The notes under the pieces were generated by a model, which did no database searches, was not told the DNA's origin, and was given only the letters and a program-made list of their open reading frames with translations. Source: Setaria digitata (lineage: Eukaryota; Nematoda; Chromadorea; Rhabditida; Setariidae). From it: a DNA stretch of 64,000 nt. The stretch spans positions 558,001-622,000 of the forward strand of contig RCAB01000001.1 in assembly GCA_003640385.1 (NCBI GenBank), given 5' to 3'. Both the position numbers and the translations under genes were made by a program. Positions 18,825 to 31,051 of this stretch are shown in pieces (within the stretch, counting starts at the first letter, position 1; the number at the start of each line of letters is the position of its first letter).

Positions 18825-19711
18825 AATGTTCCCAAGTTGGTATGCAAGCAGAGCCTCTTTTCTCAGTCTCTCTCGGAAGTGTAGGAATTATTTTAGCATT
18901 TACGAAAAAGTTCATTATTATAGTGTTTTAAGTATATTTTTCTGCTTATCCAACCACACTTTCCTTCATTTAAATTGTAAATTATATCATTGTACTTCTT
19001 ATCCTTGTTGCTTAAATGTTAGCACTTGGGAGCACCTGGTCTCTGAAGCCAAAATCAAAGATTATCTGTTGTTTATCAATGAAATGTGGCAGTGTTGATG
19101 TTTGGATTAATCTTTTTGTATTTCTGGGATATGAACTTTATCAGTTCCATTCTCTGTGTATATGCTTTTTAAAGCGAGTTGGCGGATACGGGTAAATGCA
19201 TCATACATTTAACACATGGCACTGTTAATTTATTTCTGATTCACTTGCTTATCAATGATTTTAGTTAATGATTAATTGTGCGTATTAGTGGTTATTTACG
19301 TATTAATGGCCATTTGTCTCGTTGTGCTTTATCCTTTTTATCATTATTACTTTTTGGGTATAAGCTGATGATGATAAATATTCAGTGATGGGATAATTCT
19401 TAAAGAAATGATAGTATTCGCAAAACAGTATATGAATAGTACACATTCTTTCTTGTGATACAGACTATCACAGCAATTTATGCAAGTAGTTCGGAGCATT
19501 TTTCAAATTATGTGCATACCCATGTAAACTAGAAGCAGTTTTTAAATTATGTGTTATTTTCAATGGGGAACAGAAATAAGTCAAGTATTAGTAGTCAGTG
19601 ACTATCAAGCAGTGGCTGCTTAGTCTCGGTACTATCGTCGTAATGTGAAGGATACATGGTTGATTATTAGAGTCTTTTTTATATTTTATTCCAGCTGTTA
19701 ATTAATGTGGG

Positions 19712-22700
19712 ATGGCGTCATTGATTTCGTTTGTTCAGATACGACGAAATACAGTGAATTTTTTCATGAGAAGTTTGTTTTCGCATAAATACTTTAATGG
19801 ATTCTTGTTTATGATGGTTATTGAATAAACATATAATTTTCTGTATTTCTTTCCTAGTTTACTGTGCTGTTGAAAATAGGCCAAATAGGTGACCTACAGT
19901 AAGTCTCCTTTCAGGACCTGCGCGAGAACTGTGGAAGACTGTTACATCACTTTCACCTGCTGGTATTAAAAAAGGACGAGCCAAAACTCGTCAGAGTGTT
20001 TTAAATCTTCAGAAGTTTTATCGCATCGGTGCGGGTAGGTCCATATGCTTTAAATTCGGAAGCTTTTTACGTACATCAGAAGTAGGATTTATTTAAAAGA
20101 ACTTTCTAGGTCCTATAAAAGTGAAGTATCCTGGTCTGAATGCTCCTCTGATTAAACCAAACGATGAACCAATCGCAGTAATGGAGAAAACAAAAGAAGA
20201 AATTGATGGTGTTGAAGAACGTCTGCAAAATATTATAGCCACGCGGCCCTCGTCAGTTACTTTTCATTCGTAATGTAAACAGAAATTCAAATACACAGAT
20301 TGTTATCTGGTTTTGTATTTTCTTTAGATTATAATTTGTATCTCACATATAATTTTTACAGAAAAAAAAGACTGAAGGAAAAGTTACATCCTTTGGAACG
20401 TGGTTTTGCGGGTGCGAGAGTTGAAGGTCAGAAATTAGGTCCACCGCCAGCTGCTAGTGGCATTAATTTTGATGACTTCCAAACTTATTGCCTTCAGGTG
20501 CAATTTTTTATTTCTAGATGTAGTTGAAAAGTTAGAAAGATATTGGTGGAATCATTAGAAGGATATGGGATCGCACTGATGAAAAGTGAGCAAGAAACAT
20601 GATCACCTTAAAACAGTAGGTTGCTAATGGCTCGTGGTTTATGAAGCAGATGAGAATTTCACTATTACTTCAACAATGCTCTGTTTTTGTACGATTTTTT
20701 GTTAAATTTGTCGGAATTTCTTCTATTTTTCAATTTGTTGTAGCTGCGGAGAACGACAAATATGACGTCGTATGGTCGACAACACACAATGTCAGCTTTG
20801 ATTGTCACGGGTAATGGAAATGGTCTTGGTGGCTATGCCATTGGTAAAGCTGGTCTAAAGCACTATATTCGTGCTATTGTAAACGGTATGAAGATGGCGT
20901 CAAGAAAATTGGTTTATGTGGAACTTTTAGAGAACCGTACAATATATCAAGATTTCTATGCTGAGTGTCGTGGAACTCGTATTTTTGCTCAAAGGAGACC
21001 AAAGGGTTTTGGTGTGGTCGCTCATCCAAGACTTACAAAAATATGTGAGGTACCTTTTTTGAAAGTTCTTTTAATTTAGGGTGCAGCACAATTTACTGTC
21101 CCATTCATATCTTGTTGGATTTGTTATGGTCTTGGATATATAATGTATCCGTTATTTACCAGAATTAAATCCATTCTTTTGCATTCATTGTTTTTTTATC
21201 GTCTAATGAATGATTTTTGCTTCAAAGCGAATGGTTTACAGGTACTTGGCATTAAAGATCTCGAATGTAAAGTGGTAGGCTCCACCAGAAATTACATTGC
21301 CCTTACCCATGCTTTCTTTATAGGTAAGTTCATTGCTCTGTTGGTGAAAAATGCCAGAACAGTATCCAAAAATAATTGAAGAATTACTTTGTTGTTTCTT
21401 TTCTGTCCACTTTCAATTAATTACCTTATTCTAATTCTTCCCCTTTTATTTTCTCATTATTATCATTAGTTTCAACTGAACTGTAACTATAATTCCAAAT
21501 GAAGTGATTTCTTCATATTTTAAGTGTCGATTTGGCTATTTCTCGATTGAAAGTAAGATATAATATGTTTCCGACTTTTTTCATTCCTCAGTTATCATCA
21601 CTTCCTGGATTCAATGTTTTTAGGAATTAAAGTCGGGACCCTTATTTGTTCCAAAATACCTTCAAAAATTTCTAATTTTGTTTTGTTACAACCACATATT
21701 TGTTTTTCACATTGTAAAGAACCAAACTTCTTAAGATTCCCAACACAGCTCTGTTTCCTGATGGAAATTTTTATCGATTTGTCGATGCTGATGAAATTTT
21801 GCCTTCATTTACGTAAGAGAAACTAATTTAAAGCCTTTGGATCAGTTTTCGTCGTGAAGTAGACTGAAGAATCGTAGGTGTTCTGTATTTTCAATATCTA
21901 ATTTCAGGAAAGGAATGTTCGAAAGTCTTTAAATTAGTTTATTTTACGTAATAAAAGGAGCTTGATAATTTCCAGAAGGACTTCCAATCAGGAAACAAAT
22001 GTAAAAAGCAGAAAATGTTATTTTGGCGTTGGAAAAGTAAACAGCTGTCCTAAAAAAATTGCATTTAGAAACTATATGGAGATGCTTGTGAATTAAATAA
22101 GGACTTTGGCTTTAATTCTGAAAGGCGTTGAATTTAGAAAAGATGATGGCCAACAAATTAAAAAAGTTCGGAAATTTTTTCATCATTGCGAGCGATATTC
22201 ATTTGAAGAATATGTAATTATAATCATTTTAAGGAACTAAATATATATTTTTGTAAATATATTCACTGCAAATAATGGTGCGCAAATTTTTATTGCTGTC
22301 AGTCCTTTTTATGCATTTTCTTTTTTTATTTTTTCGGTTGTCACAATTACTTTATGTATCCCTGACTCCAGGTCTTCTGAATCAAGAAACTCATCAACAG
22401 CTTGCGGAACGTAAAAGGTTGCATGTTATCGAACTTTCTCCTCACAAGAGATATTTCCCTATCAAAATTGCTTCTCCTTTGCATTCAGAATTAAGAACAG
22501 AACAAGAAATTGAATCGAAAGAAGTGAGTTCAACTAATTGTTATGGCACCTACACGACAGTTAGTGGCCGGAAAGTTTTATGAATAGGAAAGCTTGTTTC
22601 ATAAAATACTTTAAAATGATTAAATAACTGATACCAAACCAAATTTATTTAAAAATTTGACAATTTTCAGAAACTATTGTTAAATGATTTTTATGGAGAA

Positions 22701-23116
22701 GGGCGTTTACCACTGATCAAAAAACAGGTTCCCTTCTATGCAAATCTGCCTAATCATCTTATGGCTGAAGCACTCAGATATCGTTTTCGAAACCGGGATA
22801 AAGTACTTTTTTGATACTAGCAGAAATAGTTTTCTACAAATCAAAAAAGCGGATGTTTTATTTACAATAACTTTCATGACTGACCAATATTTCAGTGAAA
22901 TGTATCGAGCTAACTGAGAATAGCTCCTGTATTTTCTTAAAACACTTCTTTTAGAGCATGATACGATTAATGGCTGATGGTATTGTATCACGCTGGACCC
23001 GAGATGAACGTCGGAAATGGGCTGAACAAAAGCATCAAGATGTGATGAATGGATTAATTCCTTTGCCGGAAGGAATTGGACTTTCAGAAGTCTTGCCAAA
23101 GTTGGAAGCAAGATGA
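19712..23116 (+). CDS. mrps-5: Mitochondrial small-subunit ribosomal protein uS5m
   Basis: A structural protein of the mitochondrial ribosome small subunit. The start at 19712 gives an arginine-rich, acid-poor leader (MASLISFVQIRRNTVNFFMR), typical of a mitochondrial import sequence. Exons are 19712-19772, 19915-20034, 20110-20269, 20362-20497, 20744-21049, 21242-21323, 22372-22523, 22671-22802 and 22955-23116, about 436 residues in frame. The S5 domain is on exons 5-6: TTNMTSYGRQHTMSALIVTG, then GNGLGGYAIGKA and AQRRPKGFGV, followed by the S5 carboxy-terminal fold (LGIKDLECKVVGSTRN). A long metazoan-type tail ends WTRDERRKWAEQKHQDV. The intron between exons 6 and 7 is about 1 kb. It follows sel-1 by about 0.9 kb in the same direction, and a TTATTCCAG ending near 19694 could be a trans-splice acceptor. 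The tiny first exon is inferred from frame and charge. Confidence 0.92.
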
Positions 23117-25178
23117 TTATTTTTTAAAGGCAGAGTATACATATAAAAACAGCTGAATTTTTCCGTCATAAACGGTATGTTAAGAAAGGTTTTCAAAATA
23201 ATATCTCACTGGAGCTTTGTTAGTTGTTTATCATTGAATTTGTCCATCTATATTTAGGCTTAATTCATTTTGTACTAAATAGATTATAGAAATTCTTTTT
23301 GAAAAGAAAAGGAAAAGGCTGTGAGAAGCGAGAACGGTTCATGTGAGAAGCAATTCTTAGAGCTGGGCCCTGAGTAAGAGGAAAAATCAAAAAATTAAGG
23401 GGAGAAAAAGCGTGGAGAGGTATGTCTGATCGTACTTCAAGTTGCTGCTTTCACCATCTTAATTTCGTATATGATCCCGAAAATTGTTGAGGTTAAATCA
23501 TCATCAAAAATGCATTTTATTATTATTTTTTCTTTTTTTTTTTTTTTTTGTTTCAAATTTACTCTCCCTTAATTTGATTTTTTTTTCNTTTTCTTTTTTT
23601 TTTTTTTTTGTTTCAAATTTACTCTCCCTTAATTTGATTTTTTTTTCAAATTTTTTCAAAAACAAAGAAAATTTTCAAACTCCGACCGTCGTCACCTCTT
23701 CTTCCCCTCCATTGTTTAACCTCTGCCCTGTCAACCTCATAACAACCGGAATTTTCCAAAGCAGCAACTATGCAGCAGTTAACTTCAAGATCCTATTACA
23801 GACTCTGAATGCGTCTAAATTTACTTCACACGTGTGTACTCATTTCTAATTGCTTAAAGTATAAGTCTATTACAAGTGTGAAGGATAAAAAAATATGGGA
23901 TAGATAGCTACCGTTAGCAACTTGTCATTTCTAATCACAAGGGCCAAAAGCCTCAGGTAGTTTTTCAATCTTGATAATTCGTTTTCTCTTGCTGATGCAT
24001 GTCTGCTCTATGAATGATTCATAAACCTTGCGTGTTTGTGCTGTGTTACCTATGTTCTTTGTGAATTCATGTTCACTTAGGTACTAGTTACATAAAAGGT
24101 TTTTGCTTATGGATTCAGCGGTAAAACCTCATCAGTGTCGGTTAGAAGCTAATTTCTTCACAACTTTCAACACCTTTCCGGCTCGAGACAGAATGTCTCG
24201 AGTCATCCATTTGTAACAGTTACGTATAACTTTTTGTAATCGGTATTCTCACTTGTCCCTTTCCTGACATCGTTAAAAGCTGAAGACAGCAGTTATCATC
24301 AACCCGTCTCCTCAGGAAGAAAACAGAATGCTGGGAATTCTCGTCCGATAGTTTTCCTTTCTACTCTTGAATTGTAGCATTTCTGTTTTTGAATGTTATC
24401 AAGTAAATCCTATCGGGATCACGAACGTCTTTTATATTTTCAAGCGAGTTATGAAAATATTGTTGAAGAGTGTCAATCCGTTTTGCTTGGTTAACCACTC
24501 GAAATGAATTAGCGACCTCACTCCGTCTAGACTACTCCTTCGACATCGTCTAGAGTTGGTTCAACAGCATCTAACCACATCATCAGCGCAAACTCAGTGT
24601 AGCATGGTCATCACAATGACGAGTTCGACTTTCCCAACACGATTATTTCATTTGTCCTGAATAGCACTACGGGTTGAGAGCTTCGGAATCATCGACTCAC
24701 TTTTTCGATGCTTTGGAGTCGTAGTGAAACAAGAGAAGCAGTAGCATTGGAGGCCAAGCAGGGAACTTCCGAAGGCTGTTTGATTTGATTAGTTCGCATA
24801 AGGCCAGTAAATAAAAAACTCGTGTATGTATTACCGAGCAAGCATGAACTGACCAGATCACGTCATGATTGGATGAAGTCTTCGATATTCACCGCTCTTC
24901 CTGTCATTGTCATTGTCGGATACATACAGGTCTGCTGTGGCCTTTGTATGAATGGCGCTTTCTTCTTGCTACTTTTTCCTTGCTATGTCAAACTTAAAAT
25001 ATGTCGTATACTTCTTTCTCTGGATTGGAAGCGGCAAATGTCAGTATCGTTGAAGGGATGCGTAAATTTCAAAGTGAGTCCGGTTGGCATTAGAAGAGGA
25101 AGAGTTCCTGCAGGCTAGGTAAGATGGATTTATTGAGGTGCGTTTTAGATAGTGCCAGTGAGTTTCAGAAGTCAAGAC
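23117..25178. other. Spacer between uS5m and eIF3m genes
   Basis: About 2 kb. It contains the N-split poly-T repeat at 23525-23647. Positions 24000-25000 are less AT-rich than the surroundings but every frame is broken. I see no gene here. Confidence 0.45.
23525..23647. repeat. About 59-bp direct duplication split by an N, probable assembly artefact
   Basis: A stretch of TTTTC, poly-T and GTTTCAAATTTACTCTCCC is present on each side of a single N at 23588, copy for copy. As at 11203, this is what unmerged overlapping contig ends look like. Confidence 0.85.
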
Positions 25179-27878
25179 ATGGCGGACACGAAAGCTTTGC
25201 CTGTGTTCGCATTTACGGACGATCGGATACAGCTTCAACAGCTGCGCGCGTATATGAAAGAACATGGTTCGTCGATTAGTGAAGAAGGTATAGTATCATC
25301 ATTATGCTCATCTTACTGGCTTAGTCAGCCTAGCAGGTGAGATTTTCAGGGCCTGCAGACTTCAATGAAAATTTGGAAGAATTGGTTAAAGCAATTGCTG
25401 TTTTGGGCAGCTTGGAGAACGAGAAAGAAGTGGAAATGATTCTGAACTCGATATCATCGCTTATTGTTGTGCTTACGCCGGAGGCAGCAGAGAAAATAAT
25501 TGCTGAATTTTGTAAGCAGCTGTCCTCGGAAAATTTTAAAGGTACCGGATGGAATAGTAATGTGAGTTTTTTGATGTTTATCTTATTCTTATTTCCGTTA
25601 CGCTTCATGTTCTTAGTGATGGACAGTCTTTTTATTTTGCCCAATTGGCATCTATTGTAAAACTGTTATATGCGATTTGCAAACGAATAGTGTAGTTTAT
25701 GGACTCACTTAAAACTTTTAAGGGAAAAAAACACCCGTACAGTTGCCGATTTTCAGTTGTTTTAGTATTTAAATTATCCCAGAATGCTGCTTGGATTTAC
25801 AACTAATTTTAAGGCGTCCTCAGCTGTTCGAACTCTTTCGAATTTATTTTATGCTTTCAATAAGCACCCACGGGTCCAACATGCTCTCTATGTTGCCTTG
25901 GTGACTTTATGCGGACGAGCGCGGATCATTGGGGACTTGGATACAAGTACTGAAAAATTGAATGAGTACATCCTTCGTTGGTCACTGGATCAAAAGCAAC
26001 AACGTAGTCTTTTACGGTTGATTCACTGGGCGCTTATTCATGATGGGAGGGCCGACCAGGCTGCGAAAGTTAGTTCGATAAATTTTTAACTTTCAGGTAA
26101 AGATCAGGTACTAAAGTGTTATGGTTTTATGCTGTGGATTTTAGTGGATTTTATACCGTTATAACTAAGTACAGATATAGTTTTATTAATTAAAATAAGA
26201 ATCGTAACAACTGACACAGCCATTCCCAGCGAAAAAAAATCTGCGATTTGAAAAGTATACCATTCAGCTTATTAATTAAGGAACCTTTTTCTTTTCAATG
26301 ATATGTTGAAATTAAGAGAAACATAATCGTTACTTGGTTTTTAACTTCATATTAACACAATCTTGAGGCGTTCGTGGCTGGTTATCGTGCGCAGTCTATT
26401 TCTTCTCATCTCTTACTTATGAATAAATGACTTTCTCGGTTATCTCGTAAGGCATCCGTTTTAAATGCTAAGCTAACGTATTTGATTTTAATCCTCGACA
26501 ACTTCGCTTTGCTTATCAGAGAATTAAAATTGACTTCTGCTTTTGTTATCAGCCGTTGGTTGAGCACTGGTCCTCAATGTAGAAGTTTTTGTCCATTTTG
26601 CGGGACTTCTTAAAAGTTTTACATTCTCTCTTCATTAATGATTCCTCAGCTATTGATATTGTAAGCACTTTTTTACAACACTGATGTAAATTAAGCAGAG
26701 AGCGATAAGCCGTTAGCAAAAAAATCTTTAAAAAGTATGAATTTAACTCTAATATAGGCATATGTACTAAAGAGTGCAGTCCATATCAAATAGACGCTAA
26801 GAAACCGATTAATCAGAACTTTTATTTTGCTATTGGTGGGCTTGTTTTAGACAATGACAGCGTTACTGAGAACATATACTGATGCTGATGCTGTATCTGC
26901 TATAGAAGATGCTCGTGAATGCGTACGGACCGCAATCGTTGACCCAAAATCATTCAGTTTCGATCATCTTTTGCGGCTTTCTGCAGTACAGTTGCTGGAA
27001 AAAGTGTGAAATTTTTTACTTTGAGAGTTATCATATATCGTTTTCCTTATTGTAGGTTTGCTGTCATTTCATTTGTTAATGAATTAAAATAAGCGAGATT
27101 TTATATGCATTTTTTTCTTTTTTTTTTTTTTTTTTTTTTCAGAGTGATCCACTAATGCATGAAGTGTTAAAGCTGTTTTCTCAAGGTACTTTGAAAGATT
27201 ATCGGACTTTTGTTATGAAACATCCAACTTTCATTAGTGAGAAGTTACACGTTGACGATACATTTTTGGTCAAGAAGATGCGTTTGCTAACTCTAATGGA
27301 TATGGCAGAGAAAAAAACTGTAAGTCTTAGTAAAATTTGACTGTCGGAAAATGAAATTTTACTGTTTAGGATATTGAGTCTGAAGTTTAATTTCGTGAAA
27401 TATAGCGAGAATAGTGTTAATATCCTAATCCTAACATTTAATTTCAGAGGGTTCTAAAATCTGTTTTTTGAAGGGAGACATTTTCATTTGCACATGTTAT
27501 CAAACTATTTTTAGGTTATAGCTCTTCATGATTTATCGCAAGAAGTTGATATACCAGAGAATGAAGAGTTGGAGGAATTTATAATTGAAGCAATCAGAAT
27601 GAATGCAATTAGTGTGCGTTTTCTTTTTCTGACAATTTCAATTTCGAATGTTCTGTTAGATATGATTTTGATGTGATGTAATTATTTTATAAAATTATGT
27701 GCTTCAGGGCAAAATAAATGAATTAAAAAAGGAACTCTACGTGACGTCGCTTCAACATCGCAGTTTTGGCCGTCCCCAGTGGGAGCTTCTTCGAAAGCGA
27801 CTTATTGCTTTAATTGGTAGTTTAAAGACATCACACGAAAATATTAAGAATGTTTATACAAATAGTGGAACAGTGTAG
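25179..27878 (+). CDS. eif-3.M: Eukaryotic translation initiation factor 3 subunit M
   Basis: eIF3m is a PCI-domain subunit of the eIF3 complex, which helps load mRNA onto the 40S ribosome. Exons are 25179-25287, 25350-25561, 25814-26068, 26851-27003, 27143-27319, 27515-27613 and 27708-27878. They sum to exactly 391 residues, close to the family's usual size (about 370-390). The amino half is helical ([26 protein letters not shown]-like [20 protein letters not shown]). The PCI core follows: [30 protein letters not shown] and the terminal winged-helix strand [16 protein letters not shown], matching the animal pattern HRTFGKQQW. The GAGTTTCAG ending at 25168 lies 10 bases before ATG and looks like a spliced-leader acceptor. 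CNOT9 follows 444 bp downstream on the same strand. Confidence 0.93.
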
Positions 27879-28321
27879 TTCATATACGCTTCTTCCTACT
27901 CATTTATATTATTGGGTCTTGATTTTATCAAGGTTTTAAAATTGTTCTTATTAATTTCTTACCCTTGTAAGACTTATTTTTATAGATAACATACTTTTTG
28001 ATCCGTTTTAACAGTTCAAGCTTGTTCTAACCAATAACAAATTAAAATCTGTATGTATAATGGTTTGAAAAATGACACTGAACTGATAAATACTTTCTAT
28101 TTGGATAGTGCTATAAACTTCATATGTATTCTGACATTGCTTAAATTTGCGTTCTTTTATCCGTCTTTTTTAATTTCTTTTTTAAACTTGTATTTCGGAT
28201 TGTTAATCGCTGGAAGTGTGCGCACTGTTGTAGCGAGGAAGTAATTCGAGGTATTACGGTGTTGTTTCGAGAATTTTTTCCTAAGTCAATTTACTGTTTA
28301 AGCTGCTATTGCAAGTGCTGA

Positions 28322-30704
28322 ATGGATGCTGTTGGAGGAGGCGCTGGGGCTTCTCAGATGGAAGCCATTGATAAGGAACAAGTATTCGAATGGATTTTGG
28401 ATTTGAGTGATTCGAATAAGCGTGAACAAGCTCTTTTGGAATTGAGGTATTTAGAGTCTTTTTTAATCTTGCACTTATATTCTTCTGCTTCCAAAGCGAG
28501 TACTTCTCAAAAGTTAATGCATTTTTAGCTCCAGGAATCTCTGTGATGTTCTGGTGCTTCAGATGGTTTATATTCGAAGTAAATTATTTGTGCTTTTAGT
28601 AAAATGGAAGTTCATTTATATTTGTTACATTCATTTAAAGCAAAAAGCGAGAGACGGTTCCCGACCTACCACTGTGGTTGTGGTATTCCTTTGGTTCAAT
28701 GGCTTCGCTGCTACAAGAAGTAATTTCAATCTATCCAGCTATTATGCCACCGACACTCACTGCAGGGCAGTCGAATCGTGTTTGCAATGCCTTAGCTTTG
28801 ATGCAATGTGTTGCATCTCATAAAGAAACCCGAAGTCCGTTTTTGCAAGGTGATATTTTAAATCCTTGGGAAATACCTCCATTAATTTTTACATTTTAAT
28901 GTTGATTTTTTTCAGTGTAGTCTACTTTAACATAGATGAATTCCTTTTCTACGGGATTTATATCTTGTGTTAGTATTTTCCAATGAACATTTTATTGTGT
29001 TATACTTTTCGTATAAACGTATGAGTGTCCTAGATCAGTCAATTTTATTTTTAAAATTATGATACAATAACGTGAAAAACCGGTGACTACCACTCAATCA
29101 TTAGAAAAATCCATTCCTACCACAAATAGCATTTATTTGCAGCGTATAAATACTATTGTAAACAGTATAAATCAAAATCACAAAATTTTTGTGTTATTTG
29201 CGTTTTGCAGCTCATATCCCATTGTTCCTGTATCCATTTTTACATACGACGAAGACCTCACGGCCGTTCGAATATCTTCGATTGACGTCTCTAGGTGTCA
29301 TTGGTGCATTAGTAAAAACTGATGAGCAGGTAAATCAAAATTTTGGCCTGGAAAGCCAGTAAGCATGGATACCGTTCAGTTTTGCTGAAGAGAGTCTTTT
29401 ATAGGAGGTTATCCAGTTTTTACTGTCAACAGAAATAATTCCGTTGTGTTTACGGATTATGGAAAATGGAACAGAACTGTCAAAAACAGTTGCTACTTTT
29501 ATTTTGCAAAAAATATTGCTTGATGACACCGGTTTAGCATATATCTGCCAAACTTATGAACGTTTCTCCCACGTGGCTATGATTTTGGTAAGTTCATAAA
29601 TTCTTTGGCATCATGAGCGACACTTTTGCTCATTTTTTACTTTACTTTCAAAATTGAATTTGTAATTACTCTTTATGTCTTTTTGTACTTGAAAAAATCC
29701 TTTGATTCAAAAAAGTTTCTAACATCATTTGGTCAGAAGATATGACCTGATAATTTGGACTGTGTGAATTGATGGAAAGCCATCTGGACCATAAGAGTCT
29801 TCGAAGACAGTCCATAAAGATTGATATGCTAAGTCACTTTACAGGGCAAAATGGTGCTGCATTTGGCTAAGGAACCATCACAGCGGCTTTTGAAACATGT
29901 TGTTCGATGTTATAGTCGCCTTTCTGATAATCCAAGGCAATTACTTCCCCTCCTTTTAAATGATTACACTTTGTGCACTTTTACACTCATCATTTTTTTT
30001 TTTTTTTTTTTTTTAGTAAACAAAGAAAAACCTTTTTATTCTGGATCTATTAATTATTATGAGGTAATTTCCAGGGCGTTGCAAGCCTTACGGCAATGTT
30101 TGCCGGATCAGTTGAGGGATGAAACTTTCACTCGGGTCCTTGCTGACGACAAATCGACTAGACACTGGCTGAAACAACTTCTGAAAAATATTGGTAGGTG
30201 TAATTTGTGAGTTCCTATAATCACTGTTGCCACTCACACCTTTCTATCCAATAGGAAAAATTAAATGTTATTTTCAGGTTTTCCTGTGAGTCCCTAAAGA
30301 AAATTAGTGTTCGATTTGTATATAGAAAGTCGTGTTTTATAAGCTGATTGCATGATGTTTATCTATGATCGTCTCGAATTCTTTTCCGAGAAAAAGTTGC
30401 TTTCTTTAAAACTCGCGATGATAAATGATATTATGCTTTTGATAATGGTCTCACCAACGAGTTACGTAACCTTTTTTTTTTATAATAAACATACTTTATG
30501 GAATTTTACTTTTCGCTGAAAGGTGAGAAATGTAAAATTTATACTTAGTAAATTGACTTTTTGGCTTCGAAACTTTCACATGAACTTGCAGGTCAAAGTA
30601 ATATACAAATTTTTTTTGAGGCTCTTAAACAAGCTGCAGCAGTTGAACTCTGTTTAGAATATTTAGACAAAGATAACTGCCGAATTGCTCATTGCGGTGT
30701 ATAG
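28322..30704 (+). CDS. ntl-9: CCR4-NOT complex subunit 9 (CNOT9/RCD1/CAF40)
   Basis: CNOT9 is the armadillo-repeat subunit of the CCR4-NOT deadenylase and docks peptides from mRNA-silencing factors. Exons are 28322-28446, 28641-28849, 29211-29329, 29405-29587, 29845-29936, 30075-30193 and 30592-30704, 319 residues in frame. Near-invariant stretches are visible: [88 protein letters not shown] and [13 protein letters not shown]. Exon 5 ends AAG|GCAATT, a GC-AG intron, because only that join restores [15 protein letters not shown]. The amino end has a short Gly/Ala stretch (GGGAGAS). The last exon encodes a tail ([20 protein letters not shown]) unlike the short proline-rich vertebrate end. It converges with LRRC47, 347 bp away. 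Confidence 0.95.
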
Positions 30705-31051
30705 GAATATCTAACATTGTACTCTTTTATTAAAGTATTAAATTTCTATTTTCGACATTTTGCACGCGTTGCTACTATCCACTATAAGCTCCCGTCTGAC
30801 AGTACATTTCAGTAGTCGAAGATCGTTCTTGCCAGGATAAGCTGCTAATAGTTCGCCTGTGTGCTGCGTAACCTAAAATAATTGGGCAATGCTTTCCCTT
30901 TCAAAACATAATTTTAATGTAGCATTCGATTTGAAATCGCTTTCAGATCATTGGAAAATGAATACTGCCAGTTGGAAGGTTGCAACTTTCATGAGCTGAA
31001 AAGCTTATCACTGGAATATTTAATTATTACTTCAAGAATACACAGTATTTT

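Noticed and set aside
22707..23111. 134-codon - strand open frame
   Set aside because: Antisense to the last two exons of uS5m, which are strongly supported.
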